Shown here: one piece after another, positions 63,040-64,000 of the stretch
Layout: every line of letters begins with the position of its first letter
Numbering within the stretch: the first letter of the stretch is position 1
Origin: Taenia hydatigena
Taxonomy: Eukaryota > Platyhelminthes > Cestoda > Cyclophyllidea > Taeniidae
Direction of reading: 5' to 3'
DNA: 64,000 bases
Assembly: GCA_036345935.2 (NCBI GenBank)
Contig: JADWOT020000010.1
Span: 3,712,182 to 3,776,181, forward strand
Notes under the pieces: generated by a model
Told to the model about the DNA's origin: nothing
Databases searched by the model: none
Seen by the model: only the letters and a program-made list of their open reading frames with translations
Made by a program: the position numbers and the translations under genes

Positions 63040-63790
63040 GCGAAATGAAATCACAGCGAATCGAAAGTGATTAGGTAAAAAAATGATTACGCAAAGTGGA
63101 AATGCGAAAAAAGGAAAAAAAGGATAATGAGCCTAAACCAAAATTTGAAGTGCAAGAAATAGGGTAAAAAGAGAAGGAAATCGATTCTATAAATAAGAAA
63201 CGCATGAAACGGAACAGAGCCAAAGACGAAGAAAATCTGAAATAAAGTTAGAATCACGAAAAGTGGCACATGGAAAGGAATTACGGATTCGGTCCGTAAA
63301 AATGGAGGAAAGAGAGATTAAAATCAAATTATCGAATTGCATATAATGGAGCTGAAGGAGTGGAATTGATTCCACAACATTGAAAAGCATGAGATGAAGC
63401 TGAAGGAGGGGAAATTGCCTCCACGACGTCGAAACGCGTTGGATAGGGCTGAAGGAAAGAGGATTATTTCACAAGATCGAATTGAATAAAATAGAGTCGA
63501 ATGAGGAAATACTTATTTCCAGCGTCAAAATGCATGAAATTGGCCTGAGGGAAGGAGAGTCGATTTCAAACCGTCAATGCGTTGAATGAAGCCAAAGGGA
63601 GAAAAATAGCACTTATGGCATAAAAATGCATAAAATGGAGACGAAGAAGGTGAAACTGATCTAAAAGCGTTAACGCGAATCAAATTGAGCCGAAGGAGGT
63701 TAAACTGATTTCGCAAAGTTGAAACACATGAAATGGAGACAAAGATGTGAACGAGAAAACAGCATTTTGAAGTCTCCTTGGTTAAACATG
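63040..63790 (-). repeat. Degenerate ~48-bp tandem repeat array, reverse
   Basis: Landmarks such as 'aaaatgcatgaaat' recur near 63,381, 63,431, 63,478, 63,527, 63,575, 63,624, 63,669 and 63,721, with spacings of 45-52 bp. Each is followed by 'ggagccgaaggagg'-like and 'tgatttcacaa'-like stretches. It is the reverse orientation of the array at 55.9-56.4 kb. Open frames in it are low-complexity and not called. Confidence 0.75.
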
Positions 63791-64000
63791 CTTGCTGATT
63801 CATTGCATAATCTAGGAGATGCTTTTGAGTTATCGCAAAATGAGTGGGTGTGCGATCACCAATCGTCTTCCCTGTTGAGGAGCGACAGTTAATCGTCCTT
63901 GCAGTGTCATTTAAATGCAGCTCTTTATTGGCTACATTTACCCGCGAATGTGCAATCGCATGTCATTTGTGTAAAATGCATTTATATTTCCAAAAGCCTA

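Noticed and set aside
1..64000. Autonomous transposon or retroelement genes
   Set aside because: No frame shows reverse transcriptase, integrase, transposase or helicase motifs; the longest N-free frames are about 160 codons.
1..64000. tRNA, rRNA or CRISPR loci
   Set aside because: No convincing tRNA B-box with a cloverleaf context, no rRNA-like stretch and no regularly spaced identical repeats were seen. The ~48-bp units are degenerate and contiguous, not repeat-spacer arrays.

Overview
This window is eukaryotic nuclear DNA, most likely from an invertebrate animal with a repeat-rich genome. The evidence is a four-exon C2H2 zinc-finger gene with short GT-AG introns, a second gene with a 42-nt micro-intron, no long open frames in 64 kb, a 406-N scaffold gap and a 1-N join. 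Short introns and a micro-intron would suit a flatworm or another helminth, but that is a guess. There are no operons, prokaryotic signals, tRNA or rRNA genes, CRISPR arrays or recognisable transposase or reverse-transcriptase frames.

Most of the window is a mosaic of nested direct and inverted segmental repeats. The dominant unit (P+Q, up to 8.6 kb) occurs as 9,869-18,112 (forward), 21,122-29,700 (reverse) and 35,587-44,165 (forward), with a fourth partial copy at 1-1,055 (reverse). The second and third copies form a large palindrome: their coordinates always sum to 65,287, with no net indel over about 8.6 kb and only a handful of substitutions noticed. The far end of the right arm stops exactly at a lone N at 44,166, so either a very recent inverted duplication or a scaffold misjoin must be considered. 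A second family (T) occurs at 4,743-8,325, 29,701-35,586 (split and partly inverted) and 57,010-61,360 (reverse). Smaller elements shared between loci are S2 (3,440-4,280 and 47,845-48,720), E1 (31,002-31,564 and 58,177-58,719) and E2 (32,147-33,260 and 53,025-54,083). A degenerate tandem repeat with a period near 48 bp forms arrays at 55,890-56,400 and 63,040-63,790 and short runs elsewhere.

The clearest gene is the zinc-finger gene at 54,284-55,365 (predicted 259 aa, three C2H2 fingers). Four decayed, intron-retaining copies of its first three exons lie inside the P+Q repeats (near 17.4, 21.3, 43.4 and 44.3 kb), so they spread as DNA segments and not as processed transcripts. A second genic island at 61.3-62.95 kb holds a coding-quality terminal exon on the minus strand (61,292-61,606), a two-exon gene on the plus strand (61,857-62,243) and coding-like fragments at 62,755-62,939. 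The T repeat at 4,744-4,800 carries a copy of the last 18 codons and stop of the minus-strand exon, so T includes the 3' end of a host gene. A frameshifted coding fragment that looks like membrane protein sits at 19,697-19,957, between two inverted arms. No complete biochemical system was recognised; the interest lies in the repeat architecture and its link to gene fragments.
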